From: Verrucomicrobiota bacterium
GTDB taxonomy: Bacteria; Verrucomicrobiota; Verrucomicrobiia; Methylacidiphilales; UBA1321
DNA length: 64,000 bases
NCBI GenBank assembly: GCA_013285645.1
Contig: JABDHJ010000003.1
Span: forward strand, 1-64,000
Direction: 5' to 3'
The position numbers and the translations under genes were made by a program. The notes under the pieces are model-generated. The model had not been told where the DNA came from. It ran no database searches and worked only from the letters and a program-made list of their open reading frames with translations. Numbering within the stretch: the stretch's first letter is position 1; every line of letters starts with the position of its first letter. This document shows positions 31,653 to 40,940 of the stretch, one piece after another.

Positions 31653-33824
31653 ATGGCGAAACGATCCAAGAAAAACAAACCGGTCCCGAAAACCGATTCG
31701 TCGCCATCGCGGGAGCAGACGGGCTTGATTTCGAAAACGTCTTTTCAGGAGGTGCTTTCCGCGGCCTGGATGCCTCTTCTCCTGGCGGCGATCGCCTTCG
31801 CGGTCTATTTGCCCTCGCTCAAGTCGGATTTTGTTTCCGATGCGCGGTTGGAAATCGACGAGGGCTTTGTCACTTCGCTTTCCAATTTGCCGACGCTCTT
31901 CTCGCCGACGGTACTCGGCCTGAACCTGATGCTCGCGGATCGCCCGGGCGAAATGTTTTACCTCATGCTCAATTCCGCACTATGGGGCAAGCAGCCGTTT
32001 GGTTATCACCTCGATAGCATTCTTCTACATGCGGCGAATGTGGCCCTGCTTTTCGTTCTGTTGCGTCGCTTGATTGCGGTCGAGGCGGGAGGTTGGGATG
32101 CGAAAAAGAGGTTGAAGGCCCAGTGGGCCGCAGCGGCGGCGACGTTGATTTTCGCCCTGCACCCGATTGCGACCGAATCGGTGGCGGAGGTCAGTTTCAG
32201 CTCCAATCTACTGGTGACTTTTTTCTCCCTGGTGGGACTGCTCGCGACAATGGCTTTTCGTCCCGATGGGGAAAAAAGATCGTTGGCGCTGGGAATGGTG
32301 GCCTTGCTTTGCGTTGTCGGCGCGGTGCTGTGCAAGGAATCGGGGATCGCGGTCGCGCTCCTGATGATCGTGTATTGGTTCTTGTTTCGTCGTGGAGAAA
32401 AGAAAGGACCATGGTTGGTTTTATTAGCGGTTGCCGTGGTCGTGACGGTGGCAGTGGTGGCGACCATTCTGCACCTCGGGGTCTCACGGCAGCTTAAGCA
32501 GGAGTATCTTGGCGGATCGTTTTCGCAACTGCTCGTGATTCAACCGCAACTCTGGGTTTTTATGATGGGGCAATTGCTTTGGCCCGCGCATCTTTCGGCC
32601 GATTATGTCTTGGAAGATATGAGCCTGCCCACCACGCCGGTGGCCGTTACCATTGTGCTCGTGGTGATTTCGCTCCAGGCTTGGCTGGCGGTCAGGAGTC
32701 GGATTGGCGCGATGGGCGTGGCCATGTGGTGGATCGGGCTCTCGACGGTTTCCAACATCGTGCCGCTCTATTGTATCCTGGCCGATCGCTTCTACTATAT
32801 GCCGCTCGCGGGCCTGGCCCTGCAACTGACAGCGCTGCTCCTCATGACGCTGCGGCTGCGATGGGGATATGGAATTGCAATTGTGTGTTGCGTCATGGCG
32901 CTTGTGCCGTTGACTATCTTGACGGTGAAACGCCAGGCAGTTTTCGCCAACGATTTTTCCCTGTGCGAGGACACTCTTCAGAAGAGTCCGCATTCAACGC
33001 TGATGCAGAACAGCATGGCCTTGGCCTATTTTCGGCAAGGGCGACTCGATGAGGCCATGGACCACTATCGGCAGGCGCAGGTAATCGAGCCGGGTAATTC
33101 CTGCGCGATTATCAGCATGGGGATGATTCATTTGCGCAAGGGAGAACCCGGTGAGGCCATGGCGCTTTTCCAAAAGGCGCTCGAGATCGATCCCGAAGAT
33201 GATGACGCCCACTGCAGCCTGGGTATTGCGCTTTGCCAAACGGGACGGCTGGACGAGGGGATCGACCAACTGAACCAAGCGGTGAAGATTGATCCCACCA
33301 ACATCACCGCTCGCGTGAACCTTGGCATGGCTCTCGCGCAGCAGGGAAAGATTGACGAGGCCATCGAGCAATTCCAGTCGGCCCTTCTTAAGTCGCCGGG
33401 GTCGTCACAGGTTCATGCCAATCTCGGCCATGCTTACGCGAGGCAGGGGCAACTGGACAAGGCGATCGAGCAATACCGTGAGGCGTTGGTGGAAAACTCT
33501 GGTGATCTCGAGGTCCTCATTAATCTTGGCGTGGCCCTCGCCCACCAGGGGCTTTTTGACGAGGCGATCGCGCAGGACAATCAGGCCCTCAAGATCCATC
33601 CCGAATCGCCCGATCTTCACGACAATCTCGGCGTTGCGCTGATCCAAAAGGGGCAGGTAGACGCAGCCATCGCGCAGTTCGAGGAAGCCTTGCGGTTGAA
33701 TCCAAACTTCACCGCCGCACAGAACAACTTGGCCAGGGCAAAGTCCGCCCTAAAAGAAAAGAAGACCGACGCGGTGCCCGATGGATTGTTGCCTGTGCTT
33801 CCCAAGGATGTGAAAACGGATTAG
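31653..33824 (+). CDS. TMTC-like membrane protein with C-terminal TPR repeats
   Basis: About 723 residues. A Lys-rich start (MAKRSKKNKPVPKTD) is followed by some 10 transmembrane helices (to ~residue 430) with VSDARLEIDEGFV and HLDSILLHAANVALLFVLLRR in the first loop, as in GT39/TMTC-type mannosyltransferases, and then eight or so TPR units (e.g. AMDHYRQAQVIEPGN, AIEQYREALVENSGD). Such proteins probably add sugars to exported proteins. The ATG at 31653 is used since the upstream extension lacks support. It lies 9 bases before tsaD. Confidence 0.8.
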   Translation: MAKRSKKNKPVPKTDSSPSREQTGLISKTSFQEVLSAAWMPLLLAAIAFAVYLPSLKSDFVSDARLEIDEGFVTSLSNLPTLFSPTVLGLNLMLADRPGEMFYLMLNSALWGKQPFGYHLDSILLHAANVALLFVLLRRLIAVEAGGWDAKKRLKAQWAAAAATLIFALHPIATESVAEVSFSSNLLVTFFSLVGLLATMAFRPDGEKRSLALGMVALLCVVGAVLCKESGIAVALLMIVYWFLFRRGEKKGPWLVLLAVAVVVTVAVVATILHLGVSRQLKQEYLGGSFSQLLVIQPQLWVFMMGQLLWPAHLSADYVLEDMSLPTTPVAVTIVLVVISLQAWLAVRSRIGAMGVAMWWIGLSTVSNIVPLYCILADRFYYMPLAGLALQLTALLLMTLRLRWGYGIAIVCCVMALVPLTILTVKRQAVFANDFSLCEDTLQKSPHSTLMQNSMALAYFRQGRLDEAMDHYRQAQVIEPGNSCAIISMGMIHLRKGEPGEAMALFQKALEIDPEDDDAHCSLGIALCQTGRLDEGIDQLNQAVKIDPTNITARVNLGMALAQQGKIDEAIEQFQSALLKSPGSSQVHANLGHAYARQGQLDKAIEQYREALVENSGDLEVLINLGVALAHQGLFDEAIAQDNQALKIHPESPDLHDNLGVALIQKGQVDAAIAQFEEALRLNPNFTAAQNNLARAKSALKEKKTDAVPDGLLPVLPKDVKTD

Positions 33825-33833
33825 GGTAGAACG

Positions 33834-34979
33834 ATGCGTGTCCTGGGGATCGAAACTTCGTGCGATGAGACGGCCGTGGCATTGGTGGAGACCAATCCGT
33901 GGTCGACCGATATTCTCGCGCAGGTGATCAGTTCGCAGATTGAGCTGCACCGTCCTTACGGCGGAGTGGTGCCGGAGATGGCGACGCGCGAACATTTGCG
34001 CAACCTGCCGCTGCTCGTGCCGCAGGTAATGAAGGAGGTCAATCTTTCGCTGGATGCCATCGATGCGGTGGCGGCGACGGAGGGACCGGGGCTCGCCTCA
34101 TCGCTCCTGATCGGACATTCGTATGCGCGAGCACTGGCGATTGCGTTGTCGAAGCCGATGATCGGGGTGAATCATTTGGAGGGACATCTTATCTCGCCGT
34201 TTCTGGCGAATCGACGCGCCGTGGAGTTTCCATTTGTTGGCCTGATCGCGAGCGGAGGGCATACGTTGCTGGTGCATGCCTTGGGCTGGGACCGTTACCT
34301 GAAGCTCGGTTCGACGGTGGATGACGCGGCGGGCGAGGCGTTCGACAAAGTGGCGAAACTGATAGGTTTGCCTTATCCGGGCGGACCGGAGATCGAGAAG
34401 ATGGCGCTGAAGGGAAACCCCGAGGCGTTCGGATTGCCACGCAGTTTTCCGGAACGGGACAATTTGAATTTCAGCTTTAGCGGACTGAAGACGGCAGTGC
34501 GTTTCTTTTACGAGAAAAGCCCGCAGATGCAAACGGAGCCGGAGTGGGCCTACGATTTGTGCGCCTCGTTCCAGAAGGCTGTGGTCGATGTGCTCGTGCG
34601 CAAAGCGGTGGCGGCGGTGGCGCAGTCGCGAGTGGAACGGCTGGCGGTTTCGGGTGGTGTGCTTTGCAACAAGATGCTGCGCGAGGAATTGGAATTCACC
34701 TGCTATGAGGCGGGTATCGATCTCGTGCTGGCCGATGCGGCGTCATGCACCGACAACGCGGGAATGATCGCGGGAGTGGCGGCGGAAAAGCTGGCGGCGG
34801 GAGTCGAGCCCCGTTGCGGCGACGATATCAATCCGAACCTAAGTCTCTTCGCGTCCTCCGAGGCAGACGGGGACGCGGCCCGAGGCCTGAGCGCGGCCAT
34901 CAAACTCAAAAACCGGCAGGCGAAGAAGGGACTCCAGGAGGAGGACGTTGTCGCGCCGGGCGAGGTCGAGGTCTGGTGA
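33834..34979 (+). CDS. tsaD: tRNA N6-threonylcarbamoyladenosine transferase TsaD
   Basis: It moves threonylcarbamoyl to A37 of ANN-reading tRNAs with TsaB/TsaE. Key motifs: GIETSCDETAVAL at the N-terminus, metal ligands in NHLEGHL, SGGHT, SGGVLCN and TDNAGMIAG near the end. At 381 residues it is about 40 longer than usual: the normal end is near NPNLSL, and the rest (Ala/Gly/Lys/Glu-rich) is encoded over the bioD 3' end on the opposite strand. It probably shares a transcript with the TPR gene. Confidence 0.96.
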   Translation: MRVLGIETSCDETAVALVETNPWSTDILAQVISSQIELHRPYGGVVPEMATREHLRNLPLLVPQVMKEVNLSLDAIDAVAATEGPGLASSLLIGHSYARALAIALSKPMIGVNHLEGHLISPFLANRRAVEFPFVGLIASGGHTLLVHALGWDRYLKLGSTVDDAAGEAFDKVAKLIGLPYPGGPEIEKMALKGNPEAFGLPRSFPERDNLNFSFSGLKTAVRFFYEKSPQMQTEPEWAYDLCASFQKAVVDVLVRKAVAAVAQSRVERLAVSGGVLCNKMLREELEFTCYEAGIDLVLADAASCTDNAGMIAGVAAEKLAAGVEPRCGDDINPNLSLFASSEADGDAARGLSAAIKLKNRQAKKGLQEEDVVAPGEVEVW

Positions 34980-35495
34980 CGGATCCGGTCCGGCATTGAC
35001 GACGACGGCGGCGCAGATAAGCCCTGTCTCGCGGATGCTGTCGACGGTGAGAAGGGTGTGATTGAGAACGCCGAGACGATTGAGCGCGACCACCACCACG
35101 GGCAGGGCGAGATCGCGGGCCCAGTCGCGGACTTCATAATTCGGCGCGAGAGGCACGCGCCAGCCGCCCACGCCTTCGACCGCCAGATGCGAGAAGTGCG
35201 AACTCATCGTCGCAATGCTGCGATTGAGGGCGGGAAAATCGATGTCGCGATTTTCGACACGGGCGGCGAGGAGCGGCGCGGCGGGTTCGCGGAAATGGAT
35301 GGGATTGATTTCGTCGAGGGACAGGACGTTGTCGGCAGCTTCGCGCAGAAATTCCGCATCGCTGCGATCACCGCTGGAGATGGGTTTGAGCGCGGCGGCG
35401 TTATGGCCCTGCTGCCTCCAGGCGCGGGTGAGCCAGCAGGTGAGCCAAGTCTTGCCGATTCCGGTGTCTGTACCGGTGATGAAGTAGCTGGGCAT
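34839..35495 (-). CDS. bioD: Dethiobiotin synthetase
   Basis: A 218-residue enzyme that closes the ureido ring of dethiobiotin using ATP and CO2 in biotin synthesis. The P-loop is GTDTGIGKTWLT; KPISSGDR, NPIHF and VEGVGGWRVPL are family motifs. No other bio gene is nearby. Its 3' end overlaps the tsaD 3' end by 141 bases, antisense. The ATG at 35495 starts directly before the P-loop strand. Confidence 0.93.
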   Translation of the reverse strand: MPSYFITGTDTGIGKTWLTCWLTRAWRQQGHNAAALKPISSGDRSDAEFLREAADNVLSLDEINPIHFREPAAPLLAARVENRDIDFPALNRSIATMSSHFSHLAVEGVGGWRVPLAPNYEVRDWARDLALPVVVVALNRLGVLNHTLLTVDSIRETGLICAAVVVNAGPDPSPDLDLARRDNVLLLESLLRLPVFEFDGRAQASGRVPVCLGGREET

Positions 35496-35499
35496 GGGG

Positions 35500-35660
35500 G
35501 GATTTTTGACAAGATTAACAGGATTGGGGACAAAAAACAGATAGCGATCTTCCCAAGCCGGATTTCATGAGTACGGAGTTCGGCAAGGAGATTGCGCGCA
35601 TGGGGAGCATCCAGCCTTTTCTTGAAAAGTGAATCATTCCGTTAATTCCGTCAAAATCAG
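35500..35660. repeat. Family D direct repeats
   Basis: TTTTTGACAAGATTAACAGG at about 35504 and, inverted, TTCCGTTAATTCCGTCAAAA at about 35637 flank a 100-base spacer upstream of the YihY-type gene. No gene is seen in the gap. Confidence 0.6.
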
Positions 35661-35720
35661 TGGCCTTTTAAGGAGAATCTATTGCCAATTTGGCGGAGAC
35701 GATGCAGGTTGCGGCTGAAT

Positions 35721-36551
35721 ATGTTCAACTGGCTTTACGGGCCGATTCTCATTACGAAGTCTGACCGGCTTTCCACCTATGCGGCGGCACTGGCTTTTAA
35801 CGTCGTGCTTTCGATGGTGCCCTTTCTGGCGGTGACCTTCGTGCTGGGCATGCAGCTCTCCACGCAACTCAATTTGGGTGGCAGCTACGCCCATGATTTT
35901 GTGCGTGTCTTCAACGAGATCATTCCGATGGGAAGCCAGATCGTGACCCAGCGAAGCTTTGAGGCGGTGGAGCGTTCCTCCCTCGGAGGATTTATTCCGA
36001 TCGGCTTGATCCTCGCGCTTTACACCTCGTTCAGCCTGATGGAGCAGATCATCCGGACGCTGGTTTTCATTTTCGACGATCCGCGCCGCCCGCAAAGCTG
36101 GACATGGAGAGTCATCGTGAAAACCATCGCGCTGCTCATTATCTGGATGCTCCTCCTGCTGCTGATTTCAATTTCAGCGGTGGAGTCGTCGGTGTTGCGG
36201 AATATGTTGAATCAATTTGTGTTTTCCACGGTCACCAAGGACCTGGTGAACGTCGTGCAGGTACTGGTGGTGATCTCGGCTCTCTTTGGAACGTTTTTCA
36301 TGACCTATTATTTGGTTTCGGCGAAACGATTTAGAACGAGCCTGATCGTGGAGGGGAGTCTCCTGGCGTCCTGCGGATGGGTGGCGTGCAGTCTTCTTTT
36401 TGTCACGGTGTTGCCCAAGATTATGCAGACCAACGCCGCTTACATCGCACTGGGATCGGTGATTGCGATTTTGCTTTGGGCGCAGGCGTGCGCATGGTCA
36501 TTGATTATCGGGGCTTGCTGGATGGTGCGCTTTTCTCCGAGGGCGAGGTAG
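35721..36551 (+). CDS. YihY/BrkB family inner-membrane protein
   Basis: About 276 residues with six transmembrane helices. The N-terminal ALAFNVVLSMVPFLAVTFVLG and the pattern around FIPIGLILALYTSFSLMEQI and ALGSVIAILLWAQACAWSLIIGA fit the YihY/UPF0761 family, of uncertain function. The open frame begins at a TTG at 35682; the ATG at 35721 (MFNWLYGPIL) is a more natural start. The C-terminus is directly followed by a palindromic repeat. Confidence 0.85.
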   Translation: MFNWLYGPILITKSDRLSTYAAALAFNVVLSMVPFLAVTFVLGMQLSTQLNLGGSYAHDFVRVFNEIIPMGSQIVTQRSFEAVERSSLGGFIPIGLILALYTSFSLMEQIIRTLVFIFDDPRRPQSWTWRVIVKTIALLIIWMLLLLLISISAVESSVLRNMLNQFVFSTVTKDLVNVVQVLVVISALFGTFFMTYYLVSAKRFRTSLIVEGSLLASCGWVACSLLFVTVLPKIMQTNAAYIALGSVIAILLWAQACAWSLIIGACWMVRFSPRAR

Positions 36552-36615
36552 GTAGCCGTCGATCGCCGGGCGACGGTCAGAGGCGCAGAGCCGCGCTCGG
36601 CGATCGCGGGCTACC
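36550..36615. repeat. Family C-type palindrome between convergent genes
   Basis: GTAGCCGTCGATCGCCGGGC and, inverted, CGGCGATCGCGGGCTACC bracket the 65-base gap. In either transcript it would form a strong hairpin. Confidence 0.65.
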
Positions 36616-37578
36616 TTAGTTGGAATTTTCGGAGAGAAAGGAGAGAACTTCCCTCGCGACTTTGCGGCCATCCAGCCAGACATGCTCGACGGTGGAATCG
36701 GTGCGGCTATCCCCGCAGTTAAAGGCGCCATGGGGCAGATCGACGCGGTGGCGATGCGCCTCCATGGGGCGGGCGTGGAGCCAGCGATGACTGGAACTGG
36801 CCGTGCATTGGCCGGACGGAATGCGCCACAATTTTTCGTGTTCATGCACGAGCCTGGGAAGATAATTTTCGGGCGGTGCATCGGCGTATTCGCGGCTGAA
36901 ACGCGGTGACGCCTGGGCCACGAAAACGCTCTTGTCCCCGACGACGCGCCCGACCTTGTTATTTTCGCAATGACTGGAAAGGAGCGGCTCACTGCCATCG
37001 GGTTGGACGCGGGCGTAGCATTCGCGGGAGTAATCCTTTCCGGCGTACTCCATGAGGGCAACGAGACACGGATCATATTCGACGGGCGAACGGGGCAGGC
37101 CAAAAAGACGGGCGGTGAGGGGGCCGGGCAAGGAACTGACGACCGCGCAAAAGGGTTCGCCGAGGCATTCGACACCGGAGGAAGAAAAGGTGATGGTTTC
37201 AACCCGGGTGTTCAGGCGGATGTCGAGTCCCTGCGACAGGATGTGGGCGAAGTAATTGTTTCCCTGAAGAACGTAAAAGCGAGGGCCCGTCGGGTTGACG
37301 ACCACTTTATTGTCGTGATCGAGGATGGGCGAGATAATGGGGCGAAACTGGCGTAGGCGGGTGAGAAGTTCTTTTTTGAATTCGGTCGACTGCGCGGTGA
37401 AGTATTGGATGCCGATATCGACGAGGTGTCCCTGCCACAGTCGGGTGGCGCAACGCCCCCCGACGACCGATGAACTTTCAAAGACGCGGACGGTGACTCC
37501 GGCGTCGCGCAGGGCCTGGGCGCAACTCAGGCCGGAAAGTCCGGCTCCGATGATGGCGACTGGCCCGAGTTTTTTCAT
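36616..37578 (-). CDS. NAD(P)/FAD-dependent amine oxidase, renalase-like
   Basis: About 320 residues. The FAD-binding start is VAIIGAGLSGLSCAQALRDAG with FESSSVVGGRCATRLWQGHLVDIG. The middle (FTAQSTEFKKELLTRL) and C-terminus (NCGDSRTDSTVEHVWLDGRK) match the renalase-like group of oxidases. The ATG at 37578 (MKKLGPVAI) is chosen over 37623, which would add an unlikely leader. The substrate is not known. Confidence 0.85.
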   Translation of the reverse strand: MKKLGPVAIIGAGLSGLSCAQALRDAGVTVRVFESSSVVGGRCATRLWQGHLVDIGIQYFTAQSTEFKKELLTRLRQFRPIISPILDHDNKVVVNPTGPRFYVLQGNNYFAHILSQGLDIRLNTRVETITFSSSGVECLGEPFCAVVSSLPGPLTARLFGLPRSPVEYDPCLVALMEYAGKDYSRECYARVQPDGSEPLLSSHCENNKVGRVVGDKSVFVAQASPRFSREYADAPPENYLPRLVHEHEKLWRIPSGQCTASSSHRWLHARPMEAHRHRVDLPHGAFNCGDSRTDSTVEHVWLDGRKVAREVLSFLSENSN

Positions 37579-37776
37579 GATCAATTTGAAGGTGGAACAC
37601 TTGACTAGAAGCAACAATCCCAAAAGAGAAGTTTATTTAAATTTTTAATCTGTTGGAAGGCGCGCGATAGAGCCATTTTGATGGGAAGTCATTTTCATGG
37701 AGACTACCTTATCGCGCTTAACCACGCGCCACGGGAATTCCGATTGATTTTGAACCTTGGTTATCTAGTATGCGTG

Positions 37777-38331
37777 ATGGCTCGTAGCTTTAATGTTTCT
37801 ATTTTGCGCGCGTGCGCTGTTCTCGCGCTGAGCGTTGGTATTTTATCACCCAAGATGGCCATGGCTGGCGCCCCGGCCAAGATCACCGGACTGGATGCGA
37901 ATGGCAAGACGGTGACGGTCAATGGCACTGGGCATTATACCCTCGTGTTGTACACGAATGCAGATTTAGAGGCGGAATCGCGCAAAATGACGCTGGCTCT
38001 TGATCCCTACCGGGGCCGTTCCAATTTTGAATTTGTGAGCGTCGTTGATTTACGCGGTGGTGTGCCCCCGGGAATGCGCAGCATCGTGCGCGTCCACATT
38101 CGGGATGAGGAGGGCAAGGAGGCCGCGCGGTTGAAGAAGGCCGGCGTGTCGGGTAATTCCGGTCCGATCATCCCTGATTTTAGTGGCTCGACGTTGAATG
38201 CCTTGGGTTGGGACAGCGTTTACGATCAGCTTAACGTGGTAATTTATGACCCTCAGGGGAAAGAGATCAAGCGCCTGTCGGATGTGAGCAACCCTAAACA
38301 GGTAACGGCAGTCCTTGGCGCCATCTTATAG
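37777..38331 (+). CDS. Secreted thioredoxin-fold-like hypothetical protein
   Basis: About 184 residues. Signal peptide MARSFNVSILRACAVLALSVG ending near MAMAGAP; mature part begins KITGLDANGKTVTVNG. YTLVLYTNADLEAESRKMT and YDQLNVVIYDPQGKEIKRL are spaced like the beta strands of thioredoxin-like proteins such as YtfJ, but no CXXC motif is present. Function unknown. It is 54 bases before the AttH-like gene. Confidence 0.7.
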   Translation: MARSFNVSILRACAVLALSVGILSPKMAMAGAPAKITGLDANGKTVTVNGTGHYTLVLYTNADLEAESRKMTLALDPYRGRSNFEFVSVVDLRGGVPPGMRSIVRVHIRDEEGKEAARLKKAGVSGNSGPIIPDFSGSTLNALGWDSVYDQLNVVIYDPQGKEIKRLSDVSNPKQVTAVLGAIL

Positions 38332-38385
38332 CTGTCCTAAAACCGTCGTTGCCCTGACGGAATAAACGGAATTCCAGGTCAGGAT

Positions 38386-39531
38386 ATGAGGAAGGCTGTT
38401 TTCAATCATCCGACCTTGAGCCTGATTCGGATCGTCGGGGCGGTCCTCTTTTTCGCCTTGCCGTTGAAGGCGCAATCCGCCGCCACGCCCGAATCATGGC
38501 AGCAGGCGATCGGGCCGTGGTCGTGGATGTTTCCACGGGACCACGGCGCGCACCCTGCGTTCAAGACCGAGTGGTGGTACTTCACCGGCAACGTGCAGGA
38601 TTCGCTCGCGCATAAGTTCGGTTATCAACTCACGCTCTTCCGGCAGGGGATTCAATTCACACCGGCGCAACCGGATAGCAAATGGGCGGTGCGCGATTTT
38701 TACTTTGGCCATTTTACGATCAGCGATTTGTCCGCGGGAAAATTTCATGTGGCGGAGCGGGTGACTCGCGGGGCGCTGGGAGAAGCCAAGGCGGCGATTG
38801 ATCACATGGAGGTGGCGGTCGGGCCGTGGTCGATCAAACAGGACGCGCGTGGAACGATTCAGCTCACTGCGCGCGAGGACGACATCGCCATCGATTTCGC
38901 GGAGCGTCCGGTGAAGCCGCTGGTGCTGGAGGGCGTGAACGGGTTGAGCCGGAAGGCCAACGGCGTAGGCGAGGCGTCCTATTATTATTCCTATCCGCGC
39001 TTGGAAACATCCGGGCAAATGCGAGTGGGGGAGATGACCTATTCGGTGACGGGACAGAGTTGGTTCGATCACGAATTCAGCACCAGTCTGCTGGGCGACG
39101 GGCAAGTGGGCTGGGACTGGTTTTGCCTGCAATTGGACGATCACGAGGAGATCATGCTTTACGCTATGCGGGACAAATCGGGCGCGATGGATCCTGTCTC
39201 GGAAGGCACATGGGTCAACGTGGACGGAACTTCGCAGCGGCTTGAGCCGGGGAGTTTTTCCATCGAGAAGCTGGGTACTTGGACGAGTCCACGGAGCGGA
39301 ACCGTTTATCCCGCGAGCTGGCACATCACCGTGCCGGGACACCTAGCCGATCTGACCGTGACGCCTGCCATGGCCGACCAGGAACTGCACCTGACAAAGA
39401 TGGGTGCACTCGATTATTGGGAGGGCGCCTGCGCGACCCAGGGCAAAGTGGGAAATGCCGCTGTTTCGGGCGTAGGCTATACGGAGTTGACCGGCTATGC
39501 GGGCGCACTGCCGTCGGAGACGGTGCCATGA
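38386..39531 (+). CDS. Secreted AttH/CrtC-like lipocalin-type protein
   Basis: 381 residues with an N-terminal signal (LIRIVGAVLFFALPLKAQSA). The core has FPRDHGAHPAFKTEWWYFTG, FGYQLTLFRQG, YYYSYPRL and the signature GQSWFDHEFSTSLL, GWDWFCLQLDD, which are typical of the AttH / hydroxyneurosporene-synthase-like family. Real activity (hydratase or lipid binding) is unknown. An ABC ATPase follows on the same strand after a repeat. Confidence 0.88.
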   Translation: MRKAVFNHPTLSLIRIVGAVLFFALPLKAQSAATPESWQQAIGPWSWMFPRDHGAHPAFKTEWWYFTGNVQDSLAHKFGYQLTLFRQGIQFTPAQPDSKWAVRDFYFGHFTISDLSAGKFHVAERVTRGALGEAKAAIDHMEVAVGPWSIKQDARGTIQLTAREDDIAIDFAERPVKPLVLEGVNGLSRKANGVGEASYYYSYPRLETSGQMRVGEMTYSVTGQSWFDHEFSTSLLGDGQVGWDWFCLQLDDHEEIMLYAMRDKSGAMDPVSEGTWVNVDGTSQRLEPGSFSIEKLGTWTSPRSGTVYPASWHITVPGHLADLTVTPAMADQELHLTKMGALDYWEGACATQGKVGNAAVSGVGYTELTGYAGALPSETVP

Positions 39532-39567
39532 TTTCAGTGCCCTTCGCCAAGCTTGGAATGCCGGATG

Positions 39568-39664
39568 ATTGCCACAAAAGAACGCAGAGAACACAGAGAT
39601 TTGGGAAGAAAAACAGGTTGTTCTTTTATTCTTTTTGCGCTCTTTGTGTTCTTTCGCGGCTAAT
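39568..39664. repeat. Family G inverted repeat
   Basis: GCCACAAAAGAACGCAGAGA at 39570 and the near-complement CTCTTTGTGTTCTTTCGCGG at 39641 are arms of an imperfect hairpin with a 45-base AT-rich loop. It lies between the AttH-like and ABC ATPase genes. Confidence 0.65.
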
Positions 39665-39671
39665 TTTTTAA

Positions 39672-40481
39672 ATGAAAAAAGCATCACCCATTTTTGAAGT
39701 CGAAAAGCTGCGAGTGGAACGCGACGCGGTGATTCTCCACGAAGTGAACTGGCGCGTGGAGCTGGGCCAGCATTGGGTGATCCTCGGGGCGAATGGCTCG
39801 GGCAAGACCTCGTTGCTGAGTGCGCTGACCGGCTATTTGATGCCGACCAGCGGCGAGATTCGGATCGGATCGGCGAGCTTTGGCGCGGCTGATTGGCGCG
39901 AGGTGCGGCGTTCCGTGGGGCTGGTGAGTTCGAGCCTCGGCCATCGCATCGAGCCGGAGCAAACGGCGCGCGAGGTGATTCTTTCCGGTAGTAATTCCCA
40001 GATTAATTTTTGGGGCAAGGCTGGCGCGGAGACGGAAAAGCGGGCCCGGCAAGTTTTGCAACGAGTGAAGGCCGCGCATCTGACGGACCGGGCGTGGCGC
40101 TATCTTTCCCAGGGTGAACGACAGCGGGTGCTCATCGGACGCGCCTTGATGTCGCGTTTGAGAATCATGTTCCTTGATGAGCCATGCTCGGGACTCGACC
40201 CGGTGGCGCGGGAGGACTTTCTCGCCTTCCTGAGCGCGCTCGTGAAGGGGCCGCACGCACCGACGCTCGTATTGGTCACGCATCACGTCGAGGAAATCGT
40301 TCCGCTTTTCAGCCAGGTCTTGCTTTTGCGCGGAGGGCGGGTGCTTGCCTGCGGCCCGAAGGATAAGGTGCTGACCTCGGCAAATCTTTCCACGACGTTC
40401 GGCGCTCCAACCGCCGTGCGCCGCACCGGCTCCCGCTATCGCCTGGAGATCGGTCGCCATGTCGGCTCGTTCGCGAAGTGA
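39672..40481 (+). CDS. ABC transporter ATP-binding protein (ModF/YlmA-like)
   Basis: 269 residues. Walker A is GANGSGKTS, signature YLSQGERQRVLIGRAL, Walker B RIMFLDEPCSGLD and switch His in VTHHVEEIVPLF. A single ATPase domain with no permease gene beside it places it with the stand-alone COG1119-type ATPases. It starts at ATG 39672. A degenerate tRNA fragment begins 7 bases after its stop. Confidence 0.9.
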   Translation: MKKASPIFEVEKLRVERDAVILHEVNWRVELGQHWVILGANGSGKTSLLSALTGYLMPTSGEIRIGSASFGAADWREVRRSVGLVSSSLGHRIEPEQTAREVILSGSNSQINFWGKAGAETEKRARQVLQRVKAAHLTDRAWRYLSQGERQRVLIGRALMSRLRIMFLDEPCSGLDPVAREDFLAFLSALVKGPHAPTLVLVTHHVEEIVPLFSQVLLLRGGRVLACGPKDKVLTSANLSTTFGAPTAVRRTGSRYRLEIGRHVGSFAK

Positions 40482-40487
40482 TCGATT

Positions 40488-40516
40488 ATTCAAGCTACGC
40501 ACGAAGGCTCGATTCC
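40488..40516 (+). pseudogene. Degenerate tRNA-Gly 3' fragment
   Basis: AAGCTACGCACGAAGGCTCG-ATTCC matches the anticodon-arm to T-arm part of the intact tRNA-Gly 110 bases downstream at 22 of 25 positions, but the acceptor strand is lost. It is either a relic of an earlier integration or of a second tRNA gene. Confidence 0.6.
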
Positions 40517-40570
40517 GAATTGCATTTATCCAAAGGGTTCGACAATATCCCTAACTCGGACGCATCAAAT

Positions 40571-40641
40571 GCGGGCGTAGTTCAATGGTAGAACGGTAGC
40601 CTTCCAAGCTACACACGAGGGTTCGATTCCCTCCGCCCGCT
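40571..40641 (+). tRNA. tRNA-Gly (anticodon TCC)
   Basis: A complete cloverleaf: acceptor GCGGGCG/CGCCCGC, D-stem GTTC/GAAC, anticodon stem GTAGC/GCTAC around CTTCCAA (anticodon TCC), T-stem GAGGG/CCCTC around TTCGATT, discriminator T. CCA is not encoded. Its 3' end is the left copy of the 50-bp repeat that bounds the integrated element. Confidence 0.96.
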
Positions 40642-40658
40642 CTCCTCTCATAGCTGAG
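40609..40658 (+). other. Attachment site, left (tRNA-Gly 3' end)
   Basis: 50 bases beginning CTACACACGAGGGTTCGATT and running past the tRNA end to CATAGCTGAG. It matches 44226-44275 at 47 of 50 positions. Beyond it both copies continue with a weaker likeness, each holding a small hairpin (CTGCCTCTGGAAAGGCAG here). Confidence 0.9.
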
Positions 40659-40940
40659 AGGGCTGTACCAAAATCGTACCAAACTGCCTCTGGAAAGGCA
40701 GTCTTTCACGGTTTCACGGAGGCGCAAGTAAGGCGCTCTCGGTATGGGGCTGACCTGCTGAAACCCAAGGTTGGGCACGTCGATCAGTTCGATATTCCGC
40801 ACGCTTCCACCTGGGCGGGTATCCTCTTGCCGGAGAGAACGGCGAATGTGGACAGGAACGGGCCGCCAGCCGCGCGAAGCGCGGCGGCGCCCGTTACTAG
40901 TCTATATCGTAATATCTCAATAAAGAGAAAAGCAGCCCTG

